Shown here piece after piece: positions 51,274 to 60,112 of a stretch of DNA of 64,000 bases. Both the position numbers and the translations under genes were made by a program. How positions within the stretch are numbered: the stretch's first letter is position 1; each line of letters begins with the position of its first letter. The DNA comes from Haematomicrobium sanguinis DSM 21259 (lineage in GTDB: Bacteria > Actinomycetota > Actinomycetes > Actinomycetales > Micrococcaceae). The DNA lies in contig NZ_JIAG01000017.1 of the NCBI RefSeq assembly GCF_000688395.1, positions 1 through 64,000 on the forward strand, in the 5' to 3' direction. The notes under the pieces were generated by a model. The model did no database searches. It was not told where the DNA came from and saw nothing but the letters and a program-made list of their open reading frames with translations.

Positions 51274-52299
51274 ATGCCAAAACGCCCACGTCCCTTACCG
51301 CCACAGTTAGCTAGCCCCGCGTTCCTGGCTGCAGACGCGCGGAGGCTAGGGATAACCAAACACGAACTTGGCCGCCAGGAGTTGCTCACCCCGAGCCGGG
51401 GAATTCGCGCAGTGTCAGACTTGGAACCCCGCGAAGGCTCCTACCCCCAATTCGTCAGGTGCGTTGTCGCGGAATCGGTAACCGGCGTCGCCAGTCATTT
51501 CACGGCGGCGCATTTGCATGGAATTCCTCTACCGTTCCGCGTGCGGCGACAATGGATGAGCGTTGGCACTCAGCGAACACTCGTCAGCCCGCTTGACCTG
51601 GTCCACATCACGGTCCCGCCCGAGCATCGCGCGCCGCGCCGCCGGGGGACAAAAGGCCACGCCAGCGAGCTCCAACCCGAGGAAATCACCGAAGTGGGTG
51701 GGATCGCGGTGACGTCGCTAGCACGAACGATTCTGGATCTCGCCCAATACCTCAGCGAGGTAGATCTCATCGTTGCTCTGGATCACTTATTCTCGAGCGG
51801 CATGCGCAGTCTGCGTTTGACGAAAAAGGCCAGATTGCCGCGTCAGGTGTTGCTGAAATACTTGGCAAAGAAGCGAGGGACGCGGGGAATTCGCAGGCTT
51901 ATGGCCGCTATCGATCGCGCCGTCGACGGTGCGGACTCGCCTCCAGAGACCAAACTGCGACTGGCATTAGAAGACGCTGGCTGCCCATTTTTCCACGCAA
52001 ATATGCCCATTCACGACGAGCATGAGCAACCCGTCGCATGGCCGGATCTTGCGAACTTTGATTTCAAAGTGTGTGTTGAATACGAGGGCGCCCACCACCT
52101 CACGGCCGACCAGCTGCATTCCGATGCGAGCCGGGACATGCGCGTCCAAATGAACGGCTGGCTTCAAATCCGACTGACGAAAGTGGACTTGAGAAACATG
52201 GAGATCGCCGTGGAGAAGGTGAAGTCCGCACTTCGCAAGCGAGGTTGGACCCCCTTCGACGACACTCCCGCCGCCGAGTCGGCACGTTTTCCGCTATAG
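51274..52299 (+). CDS. AbiEi-like/PD-(D/E)XK nuclease-like protein of unknown function
   Basis: The 341-residue product has an N-terminal part like the AbiEi antitoxin winged helix (AADARRLGITKHELGRQ, then SHFTAAHLHGIPLP). The C-terminal part has a Vsr/DUF559-like nuclease pattern: SPPETKLR, FDFKVCVEYEGAHH and DMRVQMNGW. Proteins of this layout are common and uncharacterised in actinobacteria. The ATG at 51274 is preferred because the longer frame starts in the family A repeat. The last 13 codons read into the next copy of that repeat, so the gene is bracketed by two copies and its own C-terminus may have been changed by one. Confidence 0.72.
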   Translation: MPKRPRPLPPQLASPAFLAADARRLGITKHELGRQELLTPSRGIRAVSDLEPREGSYPQFVRCVVAESVTGVASHFTAAHLHGIPLPFRVRRQWMSVGTQRTLVSPLDLVHITVPPEHRAPRRRGTKGHASELQPEEITEVGGIAVTSLARTILDLAQYLSEVDLIVALDHLFSSGMRSLRLTKKARLPRQVLLKYLAKKRGTRGIRRLMAAIDRAVDGADSPPETKLRLALEDAGCPFFHANMPIHDEHEQPVAWPDLANFDFKVCVEYEGAHHLTADQLHSDASRDMRVQMNGWLQIRLTKVDLRNMEIAVEKVKSALRKRGWTPFDDTPAAESARFPL

Positions 52300-52335
52300 G
52301 GCCGCCCTATAGCGGAAAACATGCCGACTCGGCGG
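52271..52335. repeat. Long hairpin repeat, family A, copy 3
   Basis: The arms 52271-52302 and 52304-52335 pair over 32 bases with one mismatch. The first arm covers the last codons and stop of the nuclease-like gene. Confidence 0.93.
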
Positions 52336-52378
52336 GGGTGGGGCGCTCGGCGAGGGTGGTGCGGGGGTGGCTAGGGAG

Positions 52379-52588
52379 CTAGCAGCAGCGGCCTTGCGGG
52401 TTGGCGTCTTGGCGGTCGGTCTTCTCCCGCCAGAACTCCTTCTCCGTCATTGGCGGTCCAGCATGCCCGTGGGCCGCGTGGTACTGCAGATACTTCTCGT
52501 AGGCGTCCGCACCCATGACGCCCCGGAAGATGCGCCGAAGCTCAAGCCAGCCGTTCCGCGCTCGAGTGCGGAAGACGCCGTCGTTCAT
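52379..52588 (-). CDS. YbdD/YjiX family small protein (CstA partner)
   Basis: This 69-residue protein matches the YbdD/YjiX (DUF466) family: YEKYLQYHAAHG, PPMTEKEFWREKTDRQDANP and the terminal QGRCC. It follows cstA in many bacteria and is thought to assist it. Its ATG shares one base with the cstA stop. The longer frame to 52630 is inside cstA. Confidence 0.88.
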   Translation of the reverse strand: MNDGVFRTRARNGWLELRRIFRGVMGADAYEKYLQYHAAHGHAGPPMTEKEFWREKTDRQDANPQGRCC

Positions 52589-54837
52589 CAGTGCCCACCG
52601 CGGCGAGGTGCCGCGCCCACGCTGGCCCATTCCTTTTCCAACTCGCGCTCAGCGGGAGTGGGGATCAGGCCCGCGGGCGCGAAAATCTTGGACGGCACTT
52701 CGGGGTCCTCGGTGCTCACCGGGGCCGGCTCGTTTCGGTGTTGCCATGCGCGCCAGGTTGCCAGGATGGCAGCCAGGATCACGATGATGGAAAGCACCAC
52801 GAAGATGATTGAGAGCGTGCCCTGGATGGCGGAGTTGCGTACCACGGCTTCCATGGCGGCGACCGATTTTGCGGTGCCGAATTCGGTCTTGCCGTCGGCG
52901 AGCGCTTGGCTGAAGGCCGCATTTTGTGCCCAGTAACCGACCGCGGGAACCGGCGAGAAGATCTTGTAGGCGCTCGCGGTGATGGTCACAACCGAGGCGA
53001 AACCGAGCGGCAACGCGACCACCCACAGGTATTTGAAGCGGCGGTTGCGCGCCACGATGGTCATGCAGATGGCCAGCGCGATCGCCGCGAGAAGCTGGTT
53101 CGCGATGCCGAAGAGCGGGAAGAGGGTGTTGATGCCGCCGAGCGGGTCGGTGACGCCCATGATGAGGATCGCACCCCAGGCGGCAACCATGATCGCGGTG
53201 CAGAGCCACGCGCCGGGACGCCAGTTCGTTTCCTTGAACTTCGGGATGAAGTTTCCGATGGAATCTTGGAGCATGAAGCGGGCGACGCGGGTGCCGGCGT
53301 CGACCGCGGTGAGGATGAACAGCGCCTCGAACATGATGGCGAAGTGGTACCAGAAGGCCATGAATCCGGGGCCGCCAATGAGCGAGTGCATGATTTGCGC
53401 GAGGCCGACCGCGAGTGTCGGGGCGCCGCCGGTGCGCGAAACCACGGACTCTTCGCCGACGTTGCTCGCGAGGCTGGAGAGCATGTCCGGAGTGAGGTTG
53501 ACGCCGGTCAGACCCAGCCCATTGACGAACGCGACCGCGCCTTCGATGGTGCCCCCGGTTGCGGCCGCGGAGGAGTTCATGGCGAAGTAAATGCCGCGAT
53601 CGATTGACAGTGCAGCGACGAGCGCCATGATCGCGACGAAGGACTCCATGAGCATTCCGCCGTAACCGATGAAGCGGGTTTGCTTTTCCTTCTCTACCAG
53701 CTTCGGGGTGGTGCCGGAGGAGATCAGGGCGTGGAAGCCGGAGAGCGCGCCGCAGGCAATCGTGACAAAGAGGAACGGGAAGAGCGAGCCGGGGACTACG
53801 GGGCCGCCCGCGGGGTTATCGGCGTATTCGCTGAAGGCCGGCCAGTTGATTTCCGGGCGGACGATGATGATCGCGACGGCGAGCATCACGATCGTACCGA
53901 TCTTCATGAAGGTGGAGAGGTAGTCGCGCGGGGCGAGGAGCAGCCAGACCGGGAGGATCGCGGCGATGAAACCGTAAATGATGATGCCCCATGCGATTTC
54001 GGTGCGGCCCAGGGTGAAGATCTCTTGGCCCCAGGCGGTGTCCGCGATCATCCCGCCACCGATAATCGCGGCCATCAGCAACACGAACCCGATGATCGAG
54101 ACTTCGGTGACTTTGCCGGGGCGGATGTAACGCAAGTACAGGCCCATAAAGAGCGCGATCGGGATGGTCATCGCTACCGAGAACACGCCCCACGGGGATT
54201 CGCCGAGCGCGTTGACGACCACCAGCGCGAGGATCGCCACGATGATGACCATAATGGCGAGGGTTGCGATGAGCGCTGCGGTGCCACCGATCACACCCAG
54301 TTCTTCGCGCGCCATTTGGCCGAGCGAGCGCCCGCCGCGGCGCATCGAGAAGAACATGACCAGGTAGTCCTGAACCGCGCCGGCGAGCACCACGCCGACA
54401 ATGATCCAGATGGTGCCGGGCAGGTAGCCCATTTGCGCGGCCAGGATTGGGCCGACGAGCGGGCCGGCACCGGCAATGGCCGCAAAGTGGTGGCCAAAGA
54501 GCACCCGGCGATCGGTAGGGACAAAGTCCTTGCCATCGGCGTTGTACTCGGCAGGGGTGGCGCGCCGATCATTGGGACGGGTGATCTTGTTCTCGATGAA
54601 CTTGGAGTAGAAACGGTAGGCAATGAAGTAGGTGCACACCGCTGCAAACACAAACCAGATCGCGTTCACCGGTTCGCTGCGCACAATCGCGAGGATCGTC
54701 CAGGCGACGCCGCCCAGTAGCGCGATCGCGACCCAAATGATGATCTTGATCGGTGTCCACTTGCGGTCTTCGGCCTGCGCGACCTTCTCATCGACGGCCG
54801 GCGGCGGAAGTTCCTGATTCCCCACGGTCTGGCTCAC
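52588..54837 (-). CDS. cstA: Carbon starvation protein A (pyruvate/peptide transporter)
   Basis: This 749-residue membrane protein of the CstA family has about 16 to 18 helices. Family segments are GHHFAAIAGAGPLVGPILAAQMGY (given here in part), VQDYLVMFFSMRRGGRSLG and RVARFMLQDSIGNF. Homologues take up pyruvate or peptides when carbon is short. It is co-translated with the YbdD-like gene. Confidence 0.95.
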   Translation of the reverse strand: MSQTVGNQELPPPAVDEKVAQAEDRKWTPIKIIIWVAIALLGGVAWTILAIVRSEPVNAIWFVFAAVCTYFIAYRFYSKFIENKITRPNDRRATPAEYNADGKDFVPTDRRVLFGHHFAAIAGAGPLVGPILAAQMGYLPGTIWIIVGVVLAGAVQDYLVMFFSMRRGGRSLGQMAREELGVIGGTAALIATLAIMVIIVAILALVVVNALGESPWGVFSVAMTIPIALFMGLYLRYIRPGKVTEVSIIGFVLLMAAIIGGGMIADTAWGQEIFTLGRTEIAWGIIIYGFIAAILPVWLLLAPRDYLSTFMKIGTIVMLAVAIIIVRPEINWPAFSEYADNPAGGPVVPGSLFPFLFVTIACGALSGFHALISSGTTPKLVEKEKQTRFIGYGGMLMESFVAIMALVAALSIDRGIYFAMNSSAAATGGTIEGAVAFVNGLGLTGVNLTPDMLSSLASNVGEESVVSRTGGAPTLAVGLAQIMHSLIGGPGFMAFWYHFAIMFEALFILTAVDAGTRVARFMLQDSIGNFIPKFKETNWRPGAWLCTAIMVAAWGAILIMGVTDPLGGINTLFPLFGIANQLLAAIALAICMTIVARNRRFKYLWVVALPLGFASVVTITASAYKIFSPVPAVGYWAQNAAFSQALADGKTEFGTAKSVAAMEAVVRNSAIQGTLSIIFVVLSIIVILAAILATWRAWQHRNEPAPVSTEDPEVPSKIFAPAGLIPTPAERELEKEWASVGAAPRRGGH

Positions 54838-54948
54838 GGTGCTCTCCTTTGAGGTGGCTGGCGCTTCCCGGCGCTGCGAGTTTTACGGTCATGACATCGG
54901 TGATGTGAATCTCATATTACTCACCCGCAAGAACAGATAGCGCAAGCT

Positions 54949-57759
54949 TCAACCTAGCCGCTCGCGCCGTGGCGGAGGCAATTTTGCCCTGGTGAAGAGC
55001 CACGCCACCGCAGCGGCAGCCAACGGCGTTCCGAGCAGCAGAACTGCCAGTCCTAGCCACGGAACGCTAAGGGACGCCCCGGACATCACTTGGGAAAATG
55101 TCACTCCAAAGATGACACCAATGAGACCGCCCAGTGCGCAACCCAACATACCGGTCGTTCCAGACTGCCACCCTGCCAACGCTTTACGGACCCGCGGCGA
55201 CGCCCCAATGCTCGCAAGTACGGCGTTCGCCTCGCGGCCCTCGGCCGCCGCGAGCCCTACGCTAATGAGCAACACGATCACGAGGAATCCCACAGCGCCA
55301 GCGGCTATAACAGTGGAAATTCCCTCAGCCTGAGACTGGCCCTCTGATGCGTCCAATACCTGCACGGGCCGGCCTGGAACCGAAAGTTCTGACACCGTTT
55401 TGGCCAGCTGGGCGACCTTTTGCGCGCCCAACGGCTGAGGAATGTCGTATGTGCGCAAGATAGGTACCGCGGTCATACCCAGGCGCTCCGCGGCTGAGGG
55501 CGAGAGCAACACTTGAGTTCCATAGCTCGCCTTGTCCGATACGGTCGCGGGCACCTCGCCAACTGGCGAGCTGGCGTAATAGTCCTCCAGATCGCGCGCG
55601 TTGGTGTCCCGAGGGGACTCGTCATCGAGTTGAACAAACTTGAGGACCTGGCCGTCGATGAGTGCGGGCATGAAGGTGAGCGCGCCACCAGAGTCTAGGG
55701 CCTGTTGCTCTTGGGGACTCGGTGCAACGCCCGTGATTCGCTGAAACGTGGCCGCATCTCCCACGACATAACTTGGCATCCGCCCTTGGGTGAATCCGCC
55801 CTCACACTGCAGCGTCCCGTTTCGATCTGGGGTGCAACGGTTAGCTTCTGGAGTGAGCGCAAGGTAGGGATCGCAGTCGGGTTTCTCCTCCGTCACGGTG
55901 CAATTAGCCATTGACTCGACGGCATTGATCATGAGTGCCGTATTCGCGCTCGGCTGGGTTTCAAGCACTGCGGAATCCAGTTGGGCGTACCAGTCCATCG
56001 GGTCGACGCCTTTTGGCCTTGCCTGACTGTTGACCGTCAATGCCAAGGTATTTTCAGCGGTGGCGCGCGGCTGTGAACTGAGAATGTAGTTTTCCGCCGA
56101 TGCGGACGAGATCATCCCGAGCGACACTCCCATCGTCACCACGGCGATCACACCTACCGATGCGGTAGTTCGGGTCCGATTTCTCGCCGAATCGCGCAAC
56201 GCCATGCGAAGCGAGACCGGGAGTTTCCCTTGGTTTTTCGCGAGCAGGGCAACAATGGGGCTGACCAATAGCAAGATTCCAATAAGTACGACGACGAGCC
56301 CCACCATGGCCAAGGCACTCCCCAAAAATTGGGTTGAGTTCTGCGATTCGGATTCAAATGCTGCCTTAAATGCAAAGTATCCCGCGAGAGACACGGCAAG
56401 CCCGCACGTCACCGTTACGATTCCAGCGCGCCATCGAGGCGGTTTCGTGTCGCCCGCTGTTCGGGCTAGTCTCAGTGCTGCTCGCATACTGGATTTCTTG
56501 AGGCGGCGCGCAGGGATGCCGCTGGAAATCATGCTCACGGCGATGGCCGCCAGAATAAGAATGGGGATAATTGCCCACCAGATATGGGGACCGTAGAGTC
56601 CGCCGATGACGTTCTTTCCTATCGCGACGGCCCCGACCCCCGCACCAATGCCTACGGCAACACCGACAATTCCTCCCACCGCACCAAGAATCAGACCCAT
56701 GCTTGTCAGCGATCCCGAAACCGTTCGGCGATCGGCACCGGTAATCGCCAGCAGAATACTTGATCGGTACTGTTGCCGAGCAGACACCGAATATGCTGAG
56801 ACGCAGACCATAGCAAAAATGAGCGCGAGCACACCGCCACCAATAACTCCGAGTCCCACAAAGAGAATTTCTCCCGATTCCGAACGTTGCACCGATTGCA
56901 AACCGTCCGGAATATTCACGTTTCCGGGTGGGGGATCCAGGAGGACGGTCCGCGAATCCACCAGAAAGCCGGCCTTGTTGAGTTTCTGAACGTCATTCCA
57001 GCCCACAGACGAATCCGAAGCGACATACCAAGTTTGCACAGGGGAGCTTCCCCTTGACGATTCCAAACTTGCGCCAGCGAATGTCTTGCCAAAGAAGTAG
57101 ATCGCCCCGGATGGTGTCTCCCGGTTTTCTGGGCGGACGACGCTACTTACAGTGAGAGTGACGCCGTTGGGTGCGACCGGGATTTCCAGCGAGTCTCCCA
57201 CCTTGAGCTCAAAGTTCTTCGCAAGTTGTTCGGTGACGGCGACCTCGGTATCGCCCTGGGGCGCACCGCCGTCGATTACTGTAAAACCGCCGCGCTCCTC
57301 GGGCCGAAAGATGTCTCGATATATCAAGTTCGCGCCAAATGAGTAGGTGCTTGTGCTTACCGAAACCCCCGTTTGCCAGGTGGGCAAGAGCTCGGAGTTC
57401 GCCGGGAGCAGGTCTGGCAGGAGTTGGTTCGCTGACGATACCGGGCGCTGATTTTCCTGGGTCGCCCCTGGCACGGCTGGCGACAACAAGAAGTACTCGT
57501 CCGGCCTGCGCGGGTCCTGAAGAATCGGTTGGCCAATTTCGGTAATCTTCGCCTGATAGCCCCCGACAAACTCGCTCACTCGTTCCTGGGCATTCGGTAC
57601 CATGCTTGCTGATACCACGGCTACCGCCATCACCAGTGCAACCGGCATCATGACCATGCACACGATGAGTGCGGACCGCCCCCTGTGGCGCGTGATTTCT
57701 CGACGAGCAAGCCTCAAGCAGATGCGCGTTCGAGCGAACCAACTCTTGAATGCCCCCAT
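54949..57759 (-). CDS. FtsX-like ABC transporter permease (MacB type)
   Basis: This 936-residue protein has an N-terminal helix (about 28-52), a large outer domain (about 60-290), a central block of helices with the first FtsX-like domain (about 300-420), a second outer region and a final FtsX-like helix block (about 810-930). Such permeases move lipids, peptides or drugs, or transmit force across the envelope. The ATG at 57759 lies 1 base after the ATPase stop. A GTG five codons earlier would overlap it. Confidence 0.85.
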   Translation of the reverse strand: MGAFKSWFARTRICLRLARREITRHRGRSALIVCMVMMPVALVMAVAVVSASMVPNAQERVSEFVGGYQAKITEIGQPILQDPRRPDEYFLLSPAVPGATQENQRPVSSANQLLPDLLPANSELLPTWQTGVSVSTSTYSFGANLIYRDIFRPEERGGFTVIDGGAPQGDTEVAVTEQLAKNFELKVGDSLEIPVAPNGVTLTVSSVVRPENRETPSGAIYFFGKTFAGASLESSRGSSPVQTWYVASDSSVGWNDVQKLNKAGFLVDSRTVLLDPPPGNVNIPDGLQSVQRSESGEILFVGLGVIGGGVLALIFAMVCVSAYSVSARQQYRSSILLAITGADRRTVSGSLTSMGLILGAVGGIVGVAVGIGAGVGAVAIGKNVIGGLYGPHIWWAIIPILILAAIAVSMISSGIPARRLKKSSMRAALRLARTAGDTKPPRWRAGIVTVTCGLAVSLAGYFAFKAAFESESQNSTQFLGSALAMVGLVVVLIGILLLVSPIVALLAKNQGKLPVSLRMALRDSARNRTRTTASVGVIAVVTMGVSLGMISSASAENYILSSQPRATAENTLALTVNSQARPKGVDPMDWYAQLDSAVLETQPSANTALMINAVESMANCTVTEEKPDCDPYLALTPEANRCTPDRNGTLQCEGGFTQGRMPSYVVGDAATFQRITGVAPSPQEQQALDSGGALTFMPALIDGQVLKFVQLDDESPRDTNARDLEDYYASSPVGEVPATVSDKASYGTQVLLSPSAAERLGMTAVPILRTYDIPQPLGAQKVAQLAKTVSELSVPGRPVQVLDASEGQSQAEGISTVIAAGAVGFLVIVLLISVGLAAAEGREANAVLASIGASPRVRKALAGWQSGTTGMLGCALGGLIGVIFGVTFSQVMSGASLSVPWLGLAVLLLGTPLAAAAVAWLFTRAKLPPPRRERLG

Positions 57760-57760
57760 C

Positions 57761-58483
57761 TCACGCGCTCGCACTCAAGAGTTCATCGGGGCCAGAAGTG
57801 GGCTCCGCCGTGTCAACTATCCGCCCGTCGCGCAGGAAAATGACTCGATCGGCCCATGCTGCGTGACGTGGCTCGTGAGTGACGAGGAGCACCGACGAGC
57901 CAGCATCGGCACGGTCTCGGAGCGCCCCCATGATCTCTTCTCCCGTAACTGTGTCGAGGGCTCCGGTAGGTTCATCGGCAAGGATGAGCTGCCTATTGCC
58001 CACGATTGCCCGGGCAATAGCAACACGCTGTTGCTGACCCCCCGACATTTCTTCGAGGAAACGGTCACCGAGTTCTCCAATCCCGACGCTCTCCAGCGCT
58101 TTTGAAGCAAGGCGGCCCGCCTTTCGCGCTGAAACTCCATCGAGTTCAAGCGGTAGCGACACATTTTCTGACGCGCTGAGGGTCGGCACCAGATTAAAGT
58201 CTTGGAAGACGAACCCAATGGACCGCCGCCGCACCCTGGCCAGGTCATTCAGGCTCAAGTCGGCAAGCGGTGTCCCTTGCACAAACACCGCGCCGTCGTC
58301 GGGTCGGTCGAGCCCTCCGGCTATTGATAGGAGCGAAGACTTGCCTGACCCGGATGGGCCCATCACAGCAACAAATTCGCCGCTCACAATTTCCATCGAG
58401 ACATTTCGGAGCGCAGCCACACGATTTGCGCCAGAACCGTAGCTTTTGTTGACCGAAGCCAGTTGAAGCGCCTGATTTCTCAT
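57761..58483 (-). CDS. MacB/LolD-type ABC ATP-binding subunit
   Basis: This 240-residue ATPase has Walker A GPSGSGKSS, signature MSGGQQQRVAIARAI, Walker B LILADEPTGALD and His in LVTHEPRH. The ALD-type Walker B end is typical of FtsX-partner ATPases. It overlaps the padR stop by 4 bases and precedes the permease, so padR-ATPase-permease is one operon. Confidence 0.94.
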   Translation of the reverse strand: MRNQALQLASVNKSYGSGANRVAALRNVSMEIVSGEFVAVMGPSGSGKSSLLSIAGGLDRPDDGAVFVQGTPLADLSLNDLARVRRRSIGFVFQDFNLVPTLSASENVSLPLELDGVSARKAGRLASKALESVGIGELGDRFLEEMSGGQQQRVAIARAIVGNRQLILADEPTGALDTVTGEEIMGALRDRADAGSSVLLVTHEPRHAAWADRVIFLRDGRIVDTAEPTSGPDELLSASA

Positions 58484-59052
58484 GAGTGACTCCTAATTGT
58501 TGAAGCTTGATCCGGTCTGGCCGATGAATGCTGAGGGCGCAAGGCTTTCTTTGCCGTGACTTCCGCATGGTCCAGCCATCGAACCTCTGCCTCTGCGGCA
58601 AAGATGTGCGAATCGAGCACAAGTAGCCAGGCGGTATCTAGTTGCGAATCCGCCGACCTTCGCAAGCGATTGAACTCTTGAAGTGATCTGATTGACGCGG
58701 ACCGCTGCACCTGGATAACCGCCGACACATCGACTCCCGGTACTGTCAGGGCCAGCGCAATCTTGATAGCCAGCTCGTTTCTGGGCAACGAGTTCCGTTC
58801 TACCGGCGACTCGAACCACTGTTGCGCTTCCGCCTCACCTTTTTCGGTGAGTTGGTAAATAACATGGCCTTCCCCATCGTCGCCCTTGTTCTCGATGAAG
58901 CCGTCGCGATCGAGTCGATCCAGCGTCGTGTACACCTGACCGATATTGAGTGGCCAGGTCCCTCCGGTTCTGTCTTCGAATTCTGAGCGGAGTTGATAAC
59001 CGTAACGCGGCCCCTCAAGGAGCATCGCCAAGATCGAATGCTTAATCGACAT
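58480..59052 (-). CDS. PadR-family transcriptional regulator
   Basis: This 190-residue PadR-s2 type protein has a winged helix (SIKHSILAMLLEGPRYGYQL, about 2-21, then GQVYTTLDRLDRDGFI) and a helical C-terminal domain. It is the first gene of the exporter operon, and a perfect 14+14 bp inverted repeat lies just upstream. I infer autoregulation released by the exporter's substrate. Confidence 0.92.
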   Translation of the reverse strand: MSIKHSILAMLLEGPRYGYQLRSEFEDRTGGTWPLNIGQVYTTLDRLDRDGFIENKGDDGEGHVIYQLTEKGEAEAQQWFESPVERNSLPRNELAIKIALALTVPGVDVSAVIQVQRSASIRSLQEFNRLRRSADSQLDTAWLLVLDSHIFAAEAEVRWLDHAEVTAKKALRPQHSSARPDQASTIRSHS

Positions 59053-59062
59053 CTGAAACCCT

Positions 59063-59104
59063 TACATACTCGGTATATACATAAGCATGCATACCGAGTA
59101 TGTA
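59063..59104. promoter_or_regulatory. PadR operator upstream of the exporter operon
   Basis: TACATACTCGGTAT (59063-59076) is repeated in perfect inverted form at 59091-59104, with a 14-base spacer that itself contains GCATGC. A TTGACG at 59113-59108 (minus strand) just outside the repeat may be the -35, which would put the repeat between -35 and the gene. Confidence 0.8.
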
Positions 59105-59134
59105 GTTCGTCAAGAGTTGTGAGGGGAAATCTTT

Positions 59135-60112
59135 TTAGACCGTCAGGAGCACTTTTCCGGCGTGCTGCCCCGAGTTGAAATACTCGTGTGCCTGGGCGGC
59201 CTGATCGAGCGGGAAGGTCCGGTCGATTTGCGGCACCAGTGCACCGGACTCGATGAGCGGCCACACCACCTCGCGTACCTGGCGCATGATTTCCGCCTTT
59301 TCTTCCGTCGGCCGAGATCGCAGTGTGGTGCCAATGATGGACGCGCGTTTGGTCATCAAGGTGCCGAGGTTCAGTTCCGCAGTGGCTCCCCCTTGAAGTC
59401 CGACGACGACCACTCGCCCGCCCAGCGCGAGTACAGATATATTCCGCTCAAGATATTTAGCTCCAATGACATCGAGCACAACATCGACGCCGCGGCCTTC
59501 GGCGAAGGCGCGCACTTCTTCCACGAAATCTTGATCGCGGTAATTGATCGCGAGGTTAGCGCCAAGGTCGAGGCATTTCTGGCACTTTTCCGGGCTTCCT
59601 GCGGTGGCGATGACGGTGAGTCCCAATGCCCGGGCCACCTGAATCGCCGTGGTGCCAATTCCGCCTGCGCCGCCATGGATCAAAATGGTGTCCCCCGGCT
59701 GCGCATCGGCGACCATAAAGATATTGGAATATACGGTGGCGACGGCCTCGGGGATGGCGGCCGCATCGACCAGTTCGACATTGTCCGGCCGATGCAAAAC
59801 CTGCCCGGCAGGCACCGTGACCTGCTCTGCATAGCCACCTCCCGAGAGCAGTGCCACCACTTCATCACCGACGTGGAATATATCGACGTCCGGAGCTACA
59901 GCCGCAATGGTGCCTGAGACCTCAAGCCCAGGGAGTTCGGATGCACCCGGTGGCGGCGGATAAACGCCTTTGACTTGTTGAACATCGGCTCGGTTGATAC
60001 CCGCGGCGACCACATTGATCCGAACCTCTCCCGGTTGCAACATGGGCACCGGCACCTCGGTGGGGACGAGTGTCCGTGCACCGTCGACGTCCCGAATCTC
60101 TACTGCTTTCAT
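59135..60112 (-). CDS. Quinone oxidoreductase-like MDR protein
   Basis: This 325-residue zinc-free medium-chain reductase of the PIG3/QOR type starts MKAVEIRD. It has INRADVQQVKGVYPPPPG, the cofactor motif HGGAGGIGTTAIQVA and NYRDQDF. It reduces quinones or enals with NADPH. It overlaps the upstream flavin-dependent oxidoreductase by 4 bases. Confidence 0.88.
   Translation of the reverse strand: MKAVEIRDVDGARTLVPTEVPVPMLQPGEVRINVVAAGINRADVQQVKGVYPPPPGASELPGLEVSGTIAAVAPDVDIFHVGDEVVALLSGGGYAEQVTVPAGQVLHRPDNVELVDAAAIPEAVATVYSNIFMVADAQPGDTILIHGGAGGIGTTAIQVARALGLTVIATAGSPEKCQKCLDLGANLAINYRDQDFVEEVRAFAEGRGVDVVLDVIGAKYLERNISVLALGGRVVVVGLQGGATAELNLGTLMTKRASIIGTTLRSRPTEEKAEIMRQVREVVWPLIESGALVPQIDRTFPLDQAAQAHEYFNSGQHAGKVLLTV

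Noticed and set aside
54838-54948. Possible CRP/GlxR site upstream of cstA
   Set aside because: The best TGTGA-like match lacks the second half-site at the right spacing.
58291-58299. Further copy of the 9-base core ACGACGGCG
   Set aside because: The flanks do not match the extended consensus (no AAG, TGATGA or WTGCC), so it may be chance.
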